Source: PALSA-612 sp963776375 (GTDB taxonomy: Bacteria; Actinomycetota; Thermoleophilia; Gaiellales; Gaiellaceae). From it: a stretch of 64,000 nucleotides of DNA. Under the pieces are notes generated by a model that worked only from the letters and a program-made list of their open reading frames with translations, ran no database searches and was not told the DNA's origin. The position numbers and the translations under genes are program-made. Shown here piece after piece: positions 1 through 11,166 of the stretch. The stretch is taken from the NCBI GenBank assembly GCA_963776375.1, contig CAVZMF010000004.1:1-64000 (forward strand), given 5' to 3'. The stretch's first letter is position 1. The number at the start of each line of letters is the position of its first letter.

Positions 1-2445
1 CGACACGACGCCGCCCTCGGCGCCGGGCACGCTGACCGCGACCGCGATCAGCGCCAGCCGGGTCGATCTCAGCTGGGGCGCCGCCACCGACAACGTCGCC
101 GTCACCGGCTACCAGATCGAACGCTGCCAGGGCGCCGGCTGCACCAGCTTCGCCCAGATCGCGACCACCACCGACCACCACCTACAGCGACACCACCGCC
201 GCCGCCGGCACCAGCTACAGCTACCGCGTCCGCGCCAACGACGCCGCCCCCAACCTCGGCCCCTACTCCAACACCGCCACCGCCACGACCCCCAGCCCCG
301 ACACGACGCCGCCCTCGGCGCCGGGCACGCTGACCGCGACCGCGATCAGCAGCAGCCGGGTCGATCTCAGCTGGGGCGCGGCCACCGACAACGTCGCCGT
401 CACCGGCTACCACATCGAGCGCTGCCAGGGCGCCGGCTGCACCAGCTTCGCCGAGATCGCCACCACCGCCGACCACCAGCTACAGCGACACCACCGCCGC
501 TGCCGGCACCAGCTACAGCTACCGCGTCCGCGCCAACGACGCCGCCCCCAACCTCGGCCCCTACTCCAACACCGCCACCGCCACGACCCCGGTGCCCAGC
601 GGGCCGACGCCGGTGGCCGCCTACGCGTTTGATGAGGGGTCGGGGTCGACGGTGGCGGATGCGTCGGGGAACGGCAACAACGGCACGATCGCGAACACGA
701 CCTGGGCGGCGGCGGGCAAGTACGGCAAGGCGCTCAGCTTCAACGGCACGAGCTCGCGGGTGACGGTGCCCGATTCGGCCTCGCTGCACCTGACAGCGCG
801 ATGACGCTGGAGGCGTGGGTCAACCCGGCCACGGTCACTAGCCGCCTGGCGGGACGTGATCTACAAGGGCAACGACAACTACTACCTGGAAGGCACCTCC
901 GACCACGAGCGGCAGGCCGGCCGGCGGCGGCACCTTCGGCGGCACCAACGCTACGGCACCGTCGGCGCTGCCGGCGAACACCTGGACGCATCTGGCCGCC
1001 ACCTACGACGGGACGACCCTGCGCCTGTACGTGAACGGCACCCAGGTCGCCACCCTGGCCGCGACCGGCGCGATCGCCAGCTCGACCAACCCGCTCACGA
1101 TCGGCAGCGACCCGATCTACGGCCAGTACTTCAGCGGCCTGATCGACGACGTCCGCGTCTACAACACCGCCCTCACGCCAGCCCAGATCCAAACCGACAT
1201 GACCACCCCGGTCGCGCCGCCGGCACCCGACACCACAGCCGCCCTCGGCGCCGGGCACGCTGACCGCGACCGCGATCAGCAGCAGCCGCGTCGATCTCAG
1301 CTGGGGCGCGGCCACCGACAACGTCGGCGTCACCGGCTACCACATCGAGCGCTGCCAGGGCGCCGGCTGCACCAGCTTCGCCGAGATCGCGCACCACACC
1401 GGCCACCAGCTACAGCGACACCAGCACCGCCGCCGGCACCAGCTACAGCTACCGCGTCCGCGCCAACGACGCCGCCCCAACCTCGGCCCCTACTCCAACA
1501 CCGCCACCGCCACAACCCCCAGCCCCGACACGACGCCGCCCTCGGCGCCGGGCACGCTGACCGCGACCGCGATCAGCAGCAGCCGCGTCGATCTGAGCTG
1601 GGGCGCGGCCACCGACAACGTCGGCGTGACCGGCTACCAGATCGAGCGCTGCCAGGGCGCCGGCTGCACCAGCTTCGCCGAGATCGCGACCACCGACCGG
1701 CCACCAGCTACAGCGACACCAGCCTCGCCGCCGGCACCAGCTACAGCTACCGCGTCCGCGCCAACGACGCCGCCCCCAACCTCGGCCCCTACTCCAACAC
1801 CGCCACCGCCACGACCCCGGTGGCCAGCGGGCCGACGCCGGTGGCCGCGTACGCGTTTGATGAGGGGTCGGGGTCGACGGTGGCGGATGCGTCGGGGAAC
1901 GGCAACAACGGGCACGATCGCGAACACGACCTGGGCGGCGGCGGGCAAGTACGGCAAGGCGCTCAGCTTCAACGGCACGAGCTCGCGGGTGACGGTGCCG
2001 GATTCGGCCTCGCTGCACTGACGCGCGCGATGACGCTGGAGGCGTGGGTCAACCCGGCCACGGTCACTACGCGCCTGGCGGGACGTGATCTACAAGGGCA
2101 ACGACAACTACTACCTGGAAGGCACCTCCGACCACAGCGGCAGGCCGGCCGGCGGCGGCACCTTCGGCACCAACCTACGGCACCTCGGCGCTGCCGGCGA
2201 ACACCTGGACGCATCTGGCGGTCACCTACGACAGGACCACGGTGCGCCTGTACGTGAACGGCACCCAGGTCTCCAGCCTGGCCGCGACCGGCGCGATCGC
2301 CAGCTCGACCAACCCGCTCACGATCGGCAGCGACCCGATCTACGGCCAGTACTTCAGCGGCCTGATCGACGACGTCCGCGTCTACAACACCGCCCTCACC
2401 CAGGCCCAGATCCAGACCGACATGACAACCCCGGTCGGAAACTAA
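1..2445 (+). pseudogene. Fragmented LamG/FN3 repeat surface protein, 5' end outside window
   Basis: Downstream part of a secreted repeat protein related to the gene at 3497-7959. In order I see FN3 (about 2-295), FN3 (300-590), LamG (600-1210), FN3 (1230-1520), FN3 (1525-1820) and LamG (1835-2440), ending with TAA at 2443-2445. FN3 marks are SRVDLSWGAATDN and SYSYRVRANDAAPNLGPYSN; LamG marks are AYAFDEGSGSTVADASGNGN, AMTLEAWVNPATV and LIDDVRVYNTALTPAQIQ. No single frame is open: each FN3 unit and each LamG unit carries one or more single-base indels, so only short ORFs survive (592-804, 801-1034, 1031-2257, 2242-2445). LamG and FN3 modules usually mediate carbohydrate or surface binding. Whether this is true decay or consensus error between near-identical repeats cannot be told from sequence alone. 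Confidence 0.75.
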
Positions 2446-2450
2446 CCCTC

Positions 2451-2506
2451 CGCACCCGGCCCCGCTGACAGCGACTACGATCAGCAGCAGCGAGTGCGAT
2501 CTGGAT
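2451..2506 (+). pseudogene. Decayed FN3-repeat relic after the stop codon
   Basis: Just past the TAA at 2445 the DNA still resembles the start of an FN3 unit. CGCTGACAGCGACTACGATC followed by AGCAGCAGC and GCGATCTG matches, with small gaps and changes, the CGCTGACCGCGACCGCGATC, AGCAGCAGC and TCGATCTG pattern at about 328-370. The similarity fades after about 2506. The rest of 2446-2696 shows nothing else I can support. Confidence 0.4.
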
Positions 2507-2696
2507 GTCTCGGCGTGACGCCGCGGCTACTGATCGCCGATCTCAATCCCCGGATCGCTACAGAAGGCGCCCGGCTCCTCACCCCGCGCCTGCGTGGCCG
2601 CCGTGCCATTCCTGCTCATGTCGACCACAGGCAGATCCGTGAGACCTCGGTCAACGATCGCGACTTACATGGTCGGTCAAACCGTGGTCACCGCCG

Positions 2697-3279
2697 TCAA
2701 CTCTGCGGACTGCTCGCGGCGGACTGACAGCTCAGCGTCGTCACGACGAGTTCGATGCGTCCACGCGCCGCTCGGCTGAAAAAGCGGATCGTGATCGGGG
2801 TGCGTACGCCTCTAGCGAGGTCGGAGACCCCGGTATTCGAAGTCTCCGCGATCCTACCCCTCTTGTCGAAAAGCGTCGCAGCTACACCCAGGGCCTTCAG
2901 AATCCGGCATCCGGCGCCACCCATGTACTCCGCCTGCATGTCGACCCGCGCAGCACCGATCGTCCGGTCGAACGAGTGCCACTGAGCGCCGACGATCCTC
3001 ACCTTGCCCACGAACGCCCCGTAGTTGACGACGATTCCGCGGCCGAATGGAGGCTCGGTGACAATGCGGGTACGCACGGTGGTCTCCATGACGGTGACCG
3101 TCGGGACCACCCTGATGAGCGCCGGATGTGATCCGCGGGACCGTGATCGTCGTCGAGGTCGAATGGTCGCTGGTCCCGACGTCCAAGCCCACGTGCACGC
3201 CCGCCAAAACGACGGCGATTGCGGCCGCGACGGCGATGATCAAACGTATCGAGGCCCTGGAAAGCACCCGAACAGTCAA
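2697..3279 (-). CDS. Membrane-anchored protein with FxLYD-like domain (one frameshift)
   Basis: Two leftward frames join into one protein of about 193 aa if one extra base near 3120-3140 is removed (583 bp minus 1 divides by three). The N-terminus from ATG 3279 has a basic start and a hydrophobic segment (IRLIIAVAAAIAVVLAGVHV), a signal anchor. The C-terminal half contains LGVAATLFDKRGRIAET followed by VSDLARGVRTPITIRF, the pattern of FxLYD-type domains (short beta-sandwich, change in a short-chain step, then a line ending in L-x-x-G). Role unknown; such proteins are often extracytoplasmic lipoproteins or anchors. The family match is by eye and tentative. The rightward frame through this DNA is only an upstream extension of the next gene. 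Confidence 0.5.
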
Positions 3280-3496
3280 ATCAAGGTATCACCCTCTCGT
3301 GGGCCCACAGCGCCTGTGTCGGGCGCGCGAGACTCATGCGGCATACACCTGGACCGGCAAAGTGTGGCGCCACGCTCCCACCACCTACCAGCGCTACCCA
3401 TTCGATGAGTTATGGGTCTCATCGAGGTTGACTATGAGCGCCGGCGCTGTCAGCCTTTGCTATTCGGGAGGTGGCAGGCGCGGTGAAGGATCCAAT

Positions 3497-6400
3497 GTGA
3501 ACGCTTTGGCTCGGTTGCCGCGGCGATCGGTGCGGCGACCGATCGTGGCGCTGTTGGCAGTTGCGGCGATGGCGTACGCGCTGACTTCCATCTCCGCGAC
3601 TCCGGCGGCCACGCCGGGCCTGGTCGCTGCCTTCGCGTTTGATGAGGGGTCGGGGTCGGTGGTTGCGGATGGGTCGGGGAGCGGTAATAACGGGTCGGTG
3701 GCGAACACGGCCTGGGTGGCGGGCAAGTATGGCGGCGCGTTGAGTTTCAACGGGACGAGTTCGCGGGTGACGGTTCCGGATTCGGCCTCGCTGCATTTGT
3801 CGAGCGCGATGACGCTGGAGGCGTGGGTGAACCCGGCGACGACGACTGCCGCCTGGCGGGACGTGATCTACAAGGGCAACGACAACTACTACCTGGAGGG
3901 CACCTCGGACAGCGGGGGCAGGCCGGCTGCGGGGGGGACGTTCGGCGACACCTACGGCACCTCGGCGTTGGCGGTGAACACCTGGTCGTATCTGGCCGTC
4001 AGCTACGACAGGACGACGATCCGTCTGTACGTGAACGGCACCCAGGTGTCGAGTCTTGCCGCCACCGGCGCGATCGCCAGTTCGACCAACCCGCTCTCGA
4101 TCGGCAGCGACTCGCTCTACGGCCAGTACTTCCAGGGGCTGATCGACGACGTGCGCGTGTACAACACCGCCCTCACCCAGGCCCAGATCCAAACCGACAT
4201 GACAACCCCGGTGGCACCGCCGGCACCGGACACGTCGCCGCCCTCGGCGCCGGGAGCGTTGAGCGCCAACGCGGTCAGCGGCAGTCGTGTCGATCTCAGC
4301 TGGGGTACGGCCAGCGACAACGTCGGTGTCACCGGCTACCGCGTCGAGCGCTGCCAGGGCGCCGGCTGCAGCAACTTCGCCCAGATCGCCACCACCGCCG
4401 GCACCACCACCAGCTACAGCGACACCACAGCCAGCGCCGGCACCAGCTACAGCTACCGCGTCCGCGCCAACGACGCCGCCGCCAACCTCGGCCCCTACTC
4501 CAACACCGCCACCGCAACAACACCCAGCCCGGACACGTCGCCGCCGTCGGCGCCGGGCACGTTGAGCGCCAACGCGGTCAGCGGCAGCCGTGTCGATCTC
4601 AGCTGGGGTACGGCCAGCGACAACGTCGGTGTCACCGGCTACCGCGTCGAGCGCTGCCAGGGCGCCGGCTGCAGCAACTTCGCCCAGATCGCCACCACCG
4701 CCGGCACCACCACCAGCTACAGCGACACCACCGCCAGCGCCGGCACCAGCTACAGCTACCGCGTCCGCGCCAACGACGCCGCCGCCAACCTCGGCCCCTA
4801 CTCCAACACCGCCACCGCAACAACACCCAGCCCGGACACGTCGCCGCCCTCGGCGCCGGGCACGTTGAGCGCCAACGCGGTCAGCGGCAGCCGTGTCGAT
4901 CTCAGCTGGGGTACGGCCAGCGACAACGTCGGTGTCACCGGCTACCGCGTCGAGCGCTGCCAGGGCGCCGGCTGCAGCAACTTCGCCCAGATCGCCACCA
5001 CCGCCGGCACCACCACCAGCTACAGCGACACCACCGCCAGCGCCGGCACCAGCTACAGCTACCGCGTCCGCGCCAACGACGCCGCCGCCAACCTCGGCCC
5101 CTACTCCAACACCGCCACCGCAACAACACCCTCCCCCACTGGTCCGGCCCCGGTCGCGGCCTTCGCGTTTGATGAGGGGTCGGGGTCGACGGTGTGCGGA
5201 TGGGTCGGGGAGCGGCAATAACGGGTCGGTGGCGAACACGGCCTGGGTGGCGGGTAAGTATGGGCGGCGCGTTGAGTTTCAACGGGACGAGTTCGCGGGT
5301 GACGGTTCCGGATTCGGCCTCGCTGCATCTGTCGAGCGCGATGACGCTGGAGGCGTGGGTGAACCCGGCGACGACGACTGCCGCCTGGCGGGACGTGATC
5401 TACAAGGGCAACGACAACTACTACCTGGAGGGCACCTCGGACACCGCCGGCAGGCCGGGCGCTGGGGGGACGTTCGGCACCACCTACGGCACCTCGGCGC
5501 TGGCGGTGAACACCTGGTCGTATCTGGCGGTCAGCTACGACAGGACGACGATCCGTCTGTACGTGAACGGCACCCAGGTGTCGACTCTTGCCGCCACCGG
5601 CGCGATCGCCAGTTCGACCAACCCGCTCTCGATCGGCAGCGACTCGCTCTACGGCCAGTACTTCCAGGGGCTGATCGACGACGTGCGCGTGTACAACACC
5701 GCCCTCACCCAGGCCCAGATCCAAACCGACATGACAACCCCGGTGGCACCGCCGGCACCGGACACGTCGCCGCCCTCGGCGCCGGGAACGTTGAGCGCCA
5801 ACGCGGTCAGCGGCAGTCGTGTCGATCTCAGCTGGGGTACGGCCAGCGACAACGTCGGTGTCACCGGCTACCGCGTCGAGCGCTGCCAGGGCGCCGGCTG
5901 CAGCAACTTCGCCCAGATCGCCACCACCGCCGGCACCACCACCAGCTACAGCGACACCACAGCCAGCGCCGGCACCAGCTACAGCTACCGCGTCCGCGCC
6001 AACGACGCCGCCGCCAACCTCGGCCCCTACTCCAACACCGCCACCGCAACAACACCCAGCCCGGACACGTCGCCGCCGTCGGCGCCGGGCACGTTGAGCG
6101 CCAACGCGGTCAGCGGCAGCCGTGTCGATCTCAGCTGGGGTACGGCCAGCGACAACGTCGGTGTCACCGGCTACCGCGTCGAGCGCTGCCAGGGCGCCGG
6201 CTGCAGCAACTTCGCCCAGATCGCCACCACCGCCGGCACCACCACCAGCTACAGCGACACCACAGCCAGCGCCGGCACCAGCTACAGCTACCGCGTCCGC
6301 GCCAACGACGCCGCCGCCAACCTCGGCCCCTACTCCAACACCGCCACCACAACAACGGCGAACACCACCTACTCGATCGGCGGCACCGTTACCGGGCTCT

Positions 6401-7959
6401 CGGGGACGGTGGTGTTGCAGAACAACGGCGGCGACGATCTCAGTGTGAGCAGCAGCGGCCCGTTCACGTTCAACACGCCGCTGGCCGGTGGCGCGACCTA
6501 CAACGTGACCGTCAAGACCAGTCCCTCGGGTCAGACCTGCACGGTTTCGGGCGGCTCCGGCACCGTCGCTTCTGCCAACGTCACCAACATCGCCGTCGCC
6601 TGCACCGATAATTCAGCGACCGGCGGCTCGGACGATTTCAACAGGGCGGATGGCGGTCTGGGCGCGAACTGGGCCGCTATCAGCGACGGCGGGTTGTCGA
6701 TCTCGTCCCAAACCGTGGTCGGATCCAGCGCCGGCCTTGCCGGTGACATTCGAACCGGTGAGACGTATGCCGGTGACCAGTATTCGCAGGTCGAGCTCAC
6801 CTCGACACAGCTCACTGGTGGCCAGTGGATCGGGCCTGCGGTGCGGGCTCAGAACGGCGGCCAGGACACCTACCTGGGTATCTACTTCTGGAACAACGGC
6901 AGCCCGCAGCTGAGGTTGTACACGCGAAGCGCGGGCACCTGGATCCAGCTCGGGAGCTCGTACAACTGCGGGCCGTTGGCTGCCGGGACGCAGTTGAGGC
7001 TGGTGGCCGTCGGCTCCAGGATCTCGTTCCAGCAGGACGGGGTCGAGCGGATAGCGGTCTCCGACAGCAGCCTGACGGGGGGGGCCCCGGGGATCATGGC
7101 CTACGGTGCAGCCAGAGGCGACAACTGGTCAGGTGCGACCGCCACCTCCTCGGGCACTCCCAATTTCCAGATCTTCTATCAGGGCAGCGACGCCAACGGG
7201 GTTGCGTCATATGACGTCATCTCCGCAGACAACGGCGGCACGCAAGTGCTCCGCGTGCTGCCTCCTACCAACCCTGCCCCCGGAGTGCCTCACAATTTCC
7301 TCTACGTGCTCCCGGTCGAAGCTGGCCTGGGAGCGGTCTACGGGGACGGCCTGGAGACCCTGCGTTCCTACGATGCACAGAACCAGTACAACCTGACGAT
7401 AATCGAACCTTCATTTGGGATCGAGCCCTGGTACGCAGATAATCCAAACGACTCCACTATCCAATATGAAACGTTCTTGACCAAAGATCTGCTGCCATGG
7501 GTAACGCAAAACCTGTCACTCTCTAGTCACGAGCAGAACTGGCTGATCGGGTTCTCGAAATCTGGCATAGGAGGACAGGATCTTCTTCTTAAGCATCCTG
7601 ATCTCTTTGCATTGGCTGCATCCTGGGACTTCCCAGCGGATATGACGACGTACGATCAATTTGGTTCTAGCTCGGCAAATTCGTACGGGACCGATGCGAA
7701 CTTCCAGCAGAACTACCGCTTGACACCCGGCTTCGTGGATAGCCACAAAGCACCGTTTCTGAGCAACAATCGAATCTGGATAGGTGGATACTCGGCATTT
7801 CAAACAGACATCTCAGATTACGACACACTCTTGACTTCGGAAGGAATTGCTCACTCGACAGAAGCGCCACAAGTCATGACCCACCGCTGGGACAGCGGTT
7901 GGGTACCTATAGCGTTGACCGCATTGCGTCAGGACAGTATTAACCTGCTTGCGCCCTAG
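3497..7959 (+). CDS. Secreted LamG-FN3 repeat protein with C-terminal esterase-like domain (two frameshifts)
   Basis: Start GTG 3497 follows GAAGGA by 6 bp and opens a signal peptide (RRPIVALLAVAAMAYAL); an in-frame ATG at 3434 is less likely. Restored length is about 1486 aa: LamG (about 43-240), three FN3 units (245-547), LamG (555-750), two FN3 units (755-955), a TYSIGGTVTGLSGTVVLQNN module (about 955-1035), a concanavalin-like module starting DDFNRADGGLGANWAAIS (about 1045-1215) and an alpha/beta-hydrolase domain (about 1220-1486). The hydrolase has a nucleophile elbow GFSKSGIGG, an acidic stretch ASWDFPADM and a late His in THRWDSGW, as in secreted esterases of the feruloyl or acetyl-xylan esterase fold. 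Two inserted bases inside LamG2 (near 5193 and 5263) break the frame; LamG2 is exactly 2 bp longer than LamG1. Likely role: surface-bound esterase acting on polysaccharide; substrate unknown. Confidence 0.75.
4231..5139 (+). repeat. Three tandem 303-bp FN3-coding repeats
   Basis: Unit starts at 4231, 4534 and 4837 (period 303 bp, 101 codons) are near-identical at the DNA level, each encoding one FN3 domain. The same unit recurs twice at 5763 and 6066. Such identity at synonymous sites points to recent amplification or ongoing gene conversion. Confidence 0.9.
5763..6368 (+). repeat. Two further 303-bp FN3 repeats, part of a 1.53-kb duplication
   Basis: Units begin at 5763 and 6066. Together with LamG2 (from 5161) they copy the block 3631-4836 with an offset of 1530 bp at the LamG start and 1532 bp after it, the extra 2 bp being the two frame-breaking insertions. 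Confidence 0.85.
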
Positions 7960-7993
7960 CCAAGCTCTGGTTCTCCAACTACACTAAGGCCCG

Positions 7994-9010
7994 ATGCACA
8001 GAGGAGCCTCTCTCCCCGAAGTCGCGTACTACACCGTCACAAATGCTGAGCATTATCCCGGCGCCGTGGCATTGCTCAACTCACTCAGGCTTCTCGGTGA
8101 GGACGCGCCCTTTGTCATAGTCGACTGCGGCATGACCTCAATGCAGCGGGACAAACTCGCCAGCCATGCGCACATCGTGCCTCAGTCCGGCGACCTCCAT
8201 CCTACTTATCAAAAACCGACGGGGCCGCTGGCCTATCCCGCCGAGATTATGGTCATCATCGACGCCGATGTCATCGTGAATCGACCTCTGACCCCACTGT
8301 ACGAACCAGCGTCTCGCGGTAAGATAGTGGTCTGGGAAGAGCGAATTCCAGATCGCTTTTTTTCGGAGTGGTCATCAGTTGGGCTTGGGCCGGCGCGTTA
8401 CCAACCGTATGCCAACAGCGGTCACTTCATCCTCTCCGCCGCGACCGCTCCTGCGTTCTGGAAAGTGTTCGTAGAAGTTCAAGAGGCACTCGATCAGCGC
8501 GGAACTCGAGCCGGTGGTGCGGACGGCCAACTTTCCGGGTCTTACCCGTTCTTCTTTTGCGACCAAGACGTACTCAACGCGATCCTCTGCACGCGGTACT
8601 ACGGCCGCGCCTTTCGCGTGCCGAGGCGTCTCTGGGCGTACCCGCCCTTCGCCGGGCTCGCGATCACAGGTCTTGATACACCGCTGTGTACATATAGCGA
8701 CGGCGTGGCTCCATACCTCCTCCACCACTTCGAATACAAACCTTGGATCGATTCCTTGAAGCCAACCGTCTACTCCGAGCTCCTCACGCGCCTGGTCACC
8801 GCTCCCGACGCTCCTGTCCGACTCGAGCAACGCGACCTACCTCTCCGACTCCGCACTACGGCGCTCGCACCACTCGACCGCTGGCGAGCCTCCCTCAAGG
8901 TCGAAGCGCATCAGCGATTGAGAGGGAAGCTCGGTATCCGTCCAGTGCTCGAGCGCCAACTTGCCAAGGCGCGCTCACGAGTCAGCGATCCCTTCATCCG
9001 TCCCCGCTAG
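7994..9010 (+). CDS. GT8-like glycosyltransferase (nucleotide-diphospho-sugar transferase fold)
   Basis: A 338-aa cytosolic protein starting with ATG 35 bp after the preceding stop. The N-terminal half has the GT-A pattern: YYTVTNAEHYPGAVALLNSL (strand and helix 1), APFVIVDCGMT, then the metal-binding motif in MVIIDADVIVNRPLTPLYE. PYANSGHFILS and FFCDQDVLNAIL match the acceptor region of GT8-like enzymes (N-S-G and D-Q-D-x-x-N). A basic tail (RLRGKLGIRP) could touch the membrane. It has a paralogue at 15503-16484 on the other strand. Probably adds one sugar to the surface glycan; donor and acceptor unknown. No strong ribosome-binding site is seen. Confidence 0.7.
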   Translation: MHRGASLPEVAYYTVTNAEHYPGAVALLNSLRLLGEDAPFVIVDCGMTSMQRDKLASHAHIVPQSGDLHPTYQKPTGPLAYPAEIMVIIDADVIVNRPLTPLYEPASRGKIVVWEERIPDRFFSEWSSVGLGPARYQPYANSGHFILSAATAPAFWKVFVEVQEALDQRGTRAGGADGQLSGSYPFFFCDQDVLNAILCTRYYGRAFRVPRRLWAYPPFAGLAITGLDTPLCTYSDGVAPYLLHHFEYKPWIDSLKPTVYSELLTRLVTAPDAPVRLEQRDLPLRLRTTALAPLDRWRASLKVEAHQRLRGKLGIRPVLERQLAKARSRVSDPFIRPR

Positions 9011-9074
9011 GAGCTCTATTTCTACACTCCGTCCGTCGCCGCTCTACCGGCTTCGACCCGCTCAATCAGGCTTC

Positions 9075-10090
9075 GTGTCACGCCGTCCTCTGACAATAAC
9101 GATCGGTATCCCGACGTACAATCGCGCCGGTTTCTTAGGCGATACGATCGCGAGCGTGCTTGGCCAGTCGCACCACGCTTTTCGGCTTCTCATATGCGAT
9201 AACGGATCGACCGATGATACCGGTGATGTCGTGGCGTCGTTCGGCGACCCCGGATTACCTACCTCAGATGGGATCGCAACATCGGGATGATCTCTAACTT
9301 CAATCGAATAGTTAACCTCACTCAAACCGACGCTCTCACTCTTCTTCCCGATGACGACATCCTCTATCCCGAGTATCTGGCAGAGACTGTCCCTGTGCTG
9401 GAGCGTTTCCCAAACGTCGGTGTGGTGCACACGGCTTTCGATCTGATCGACGGCGAGTCTCGCCTTCTCGAGAAGGCCAAGACCCTTCTCTCGACTCAGG
9501 AGACAGTCACTATCGAGTCAGGCGCGGACTATCTCGAACGTAGCATGTCGATTGGCTGGACGATTTGCTTTTCGTCGGCCCTCTATCGCACGAAGGAAAT
9601 TGCACGAGCGGGGGGCATGCGCCCTCAGGAGGAGCCGTTCGCTGACATGTCAATGTGGATGCGCATCGCTCTTCACTCGGATTTCGCATTCGTGGCGAAA
9701 CCTCTTGTTGCTTTTCGATTTCACGGCAGCTCCGCAACAGCTGAACTGGGACCTTTCACGGGAGCCGAGCACGAGATCGAGCAACTGCCGAGGATCTTCT
9801 ACGACCGACGCGTGGGCTTTTTGAACGAAGCGACGCTTCCTGCGGGCGAAGCCAGGCGCTATCGAACTATCGCCGAGAGGACGTATCGACGGGAATCGGT
9901 ACAACATCTCGCAAACCGTGCCGGCCTGGGAGCCCCTTGGACGTCCACGACGGCGGGACTGATTAGACTCGCGCATGCAAAGCCACGAACTCTCCTCACC
10001 CCCGACGCGATTCGGCTCGTTGCTGCCCAGCTTGGCGGGAGGAGAGTGAAGCGAGTCATTCGTCGGCTTGCGTCGCATTCCCCAACGTGA
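9075..10090 (+). CDS. Family 2 glycosyltransferase (one frameshift)
   Basis: GTG 9075 begins LTITIGIPTYNRAGFLGDTI, the classic GT2 N-terminus, followed by ICDNGSTDDTGDVV. The frame is lost near 9251, where one C seems missing from a C run; with it the protein reads on through ITYLRWDRNIGMISNFNRIV and LLPDDDILYPEYL (the D-x-D-like metal site). 1016 bp plus 1 gives 338 aa. The C-terminal half (GWTICFSSALYRTKEIARAG, PFADMSMWMRIAL) is the usual acceptor part. The reading frame from 9287 to 10090 is open. Likely surface-polysaccharide assembly; the sugar is unknown. Confidence 0.7.
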
Positions 10091-10223
10091 GCCGTGCCTA
10101 ATCATCGGGTGCCCAACAAAATGTGGGTGCTTCAAGAGAGTGCCGCGCGCCTTGTACTACTTCCCCGCGAGAGATTCTGGTGGAGTGGCGTGCAAGCAGC
10201 GAGACTTCCTTCGTCGGTCCAAT

Positions 10224-11166
10224 TCACCTACCTGTAAAGCTCGTCTTGCAGACGAGCGCGTCCGGCGGGATCACAGTAAACCTTGCCTCGACCACGCATT
10301 GACGCGGATCGCCGTTATTCATAGCGATGTTTCCGCCTCCGTCGAGGTCGTCCCAAGTTACCGGAAGGGCGCTTCCGTTGAAAATGCTGAGCCCCAGCTG
10401 CGCGTTTCGGTTCGCCGTGTTGTTCGCGAGGTGGGGGAACGCGTCAGAATCAGCGCGATTCTGGACCCAGTCGAGCCCTGACCCACCGTTCCCGTTCAGG
10501 GTGTTGCCGATCAGGCTCATGCTGTAAGGGGTCAGCGTCTGGATGCCGTTTCCGCCGTTGTTTGAGATGTTGTTTCGCTCGTACACTGCGGCTGCTTCAC
10601 CCTGGTCGATGCCAACTAGACCGTTTCTGCGGAAGGCGCTATCGGTCACGATCAGATAAATGCGGTCAAAGAACATTCCTGAACCTGTGTTTCGCCCGAT
10701 CTCGCTCGCCTCGATCAGTCGACGGGGCGGTGGCGAAGGGATCGGAGCTGAACGCAGCAACTCCGGCGCCGTTTTCAACCGCCTTCAGTCTCCGCAGGTG
10801 GAAGATCGGCCCCCCGCTGAAGGAAGACGCCGCTACTGACACCGGTTCCGAAGTTCGTGATCTTCCCGTTCTCGATCGTTACTTCGTCACCGGTGATGTG
10901 AACGCCAATACCAGTCGTGCCGGTGCCTGAGATCGTGTGGCCGCCCAGGTCGAGCGTGATCCCGGCACCAGCTACCTCGAGTCCGTCCGTACAGTCCGTG
11001 AGGTCGCCGGTTAGCGTCGTGTCCTGAGTGATGACTGAGACCAACAGGTGACGGTAGGGGGTGGTTCAGCCGAACCGGTTGACGCTCCAACACCAACAGC
11101 GAACAATGCTACGACGGCAAAGAACACCGTCCCCACGGTGAGTCTTCCCACACGCTGCCTGGCCAC
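10224..11166 (-). CDS. Secreted right-handed parallel beta-helix protein (frameshifted)
   Basis: Start GTG 11166 is preceded by GAGAGGGGG at good spacing and opens a signal peptide (TVFFAVVALFAVGVGAS). The mature start PTVTC runs, after a one-base loss near 11050, into SVITQDTTLTGDLTDC and ITLDLGGHTISGTGTTGIG, the typical N-terminal cap and first rungs of NosD/pectate-lyase-type beta-helices. A second frame change near 10790 leads into rungs such as IGRNTGSGMFFD and NGLVGIDQGEAAAV. Restoring two bases gives 314 aa (945 bp). Such proteins bind or cleave acidic polysaccharides, but no catalytic residues can be named. It is divergent from the flippase gene. Confidence 0.65.

Noticed and set aside
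3419..5239. 606-aa leftward open frame opposite the FN3/LamG repeats
   Set aside because: Gly/Val/Ala-rich antisense of the GC-rich repeats; no family-like sequence, and the rightward strand holds clear domains.
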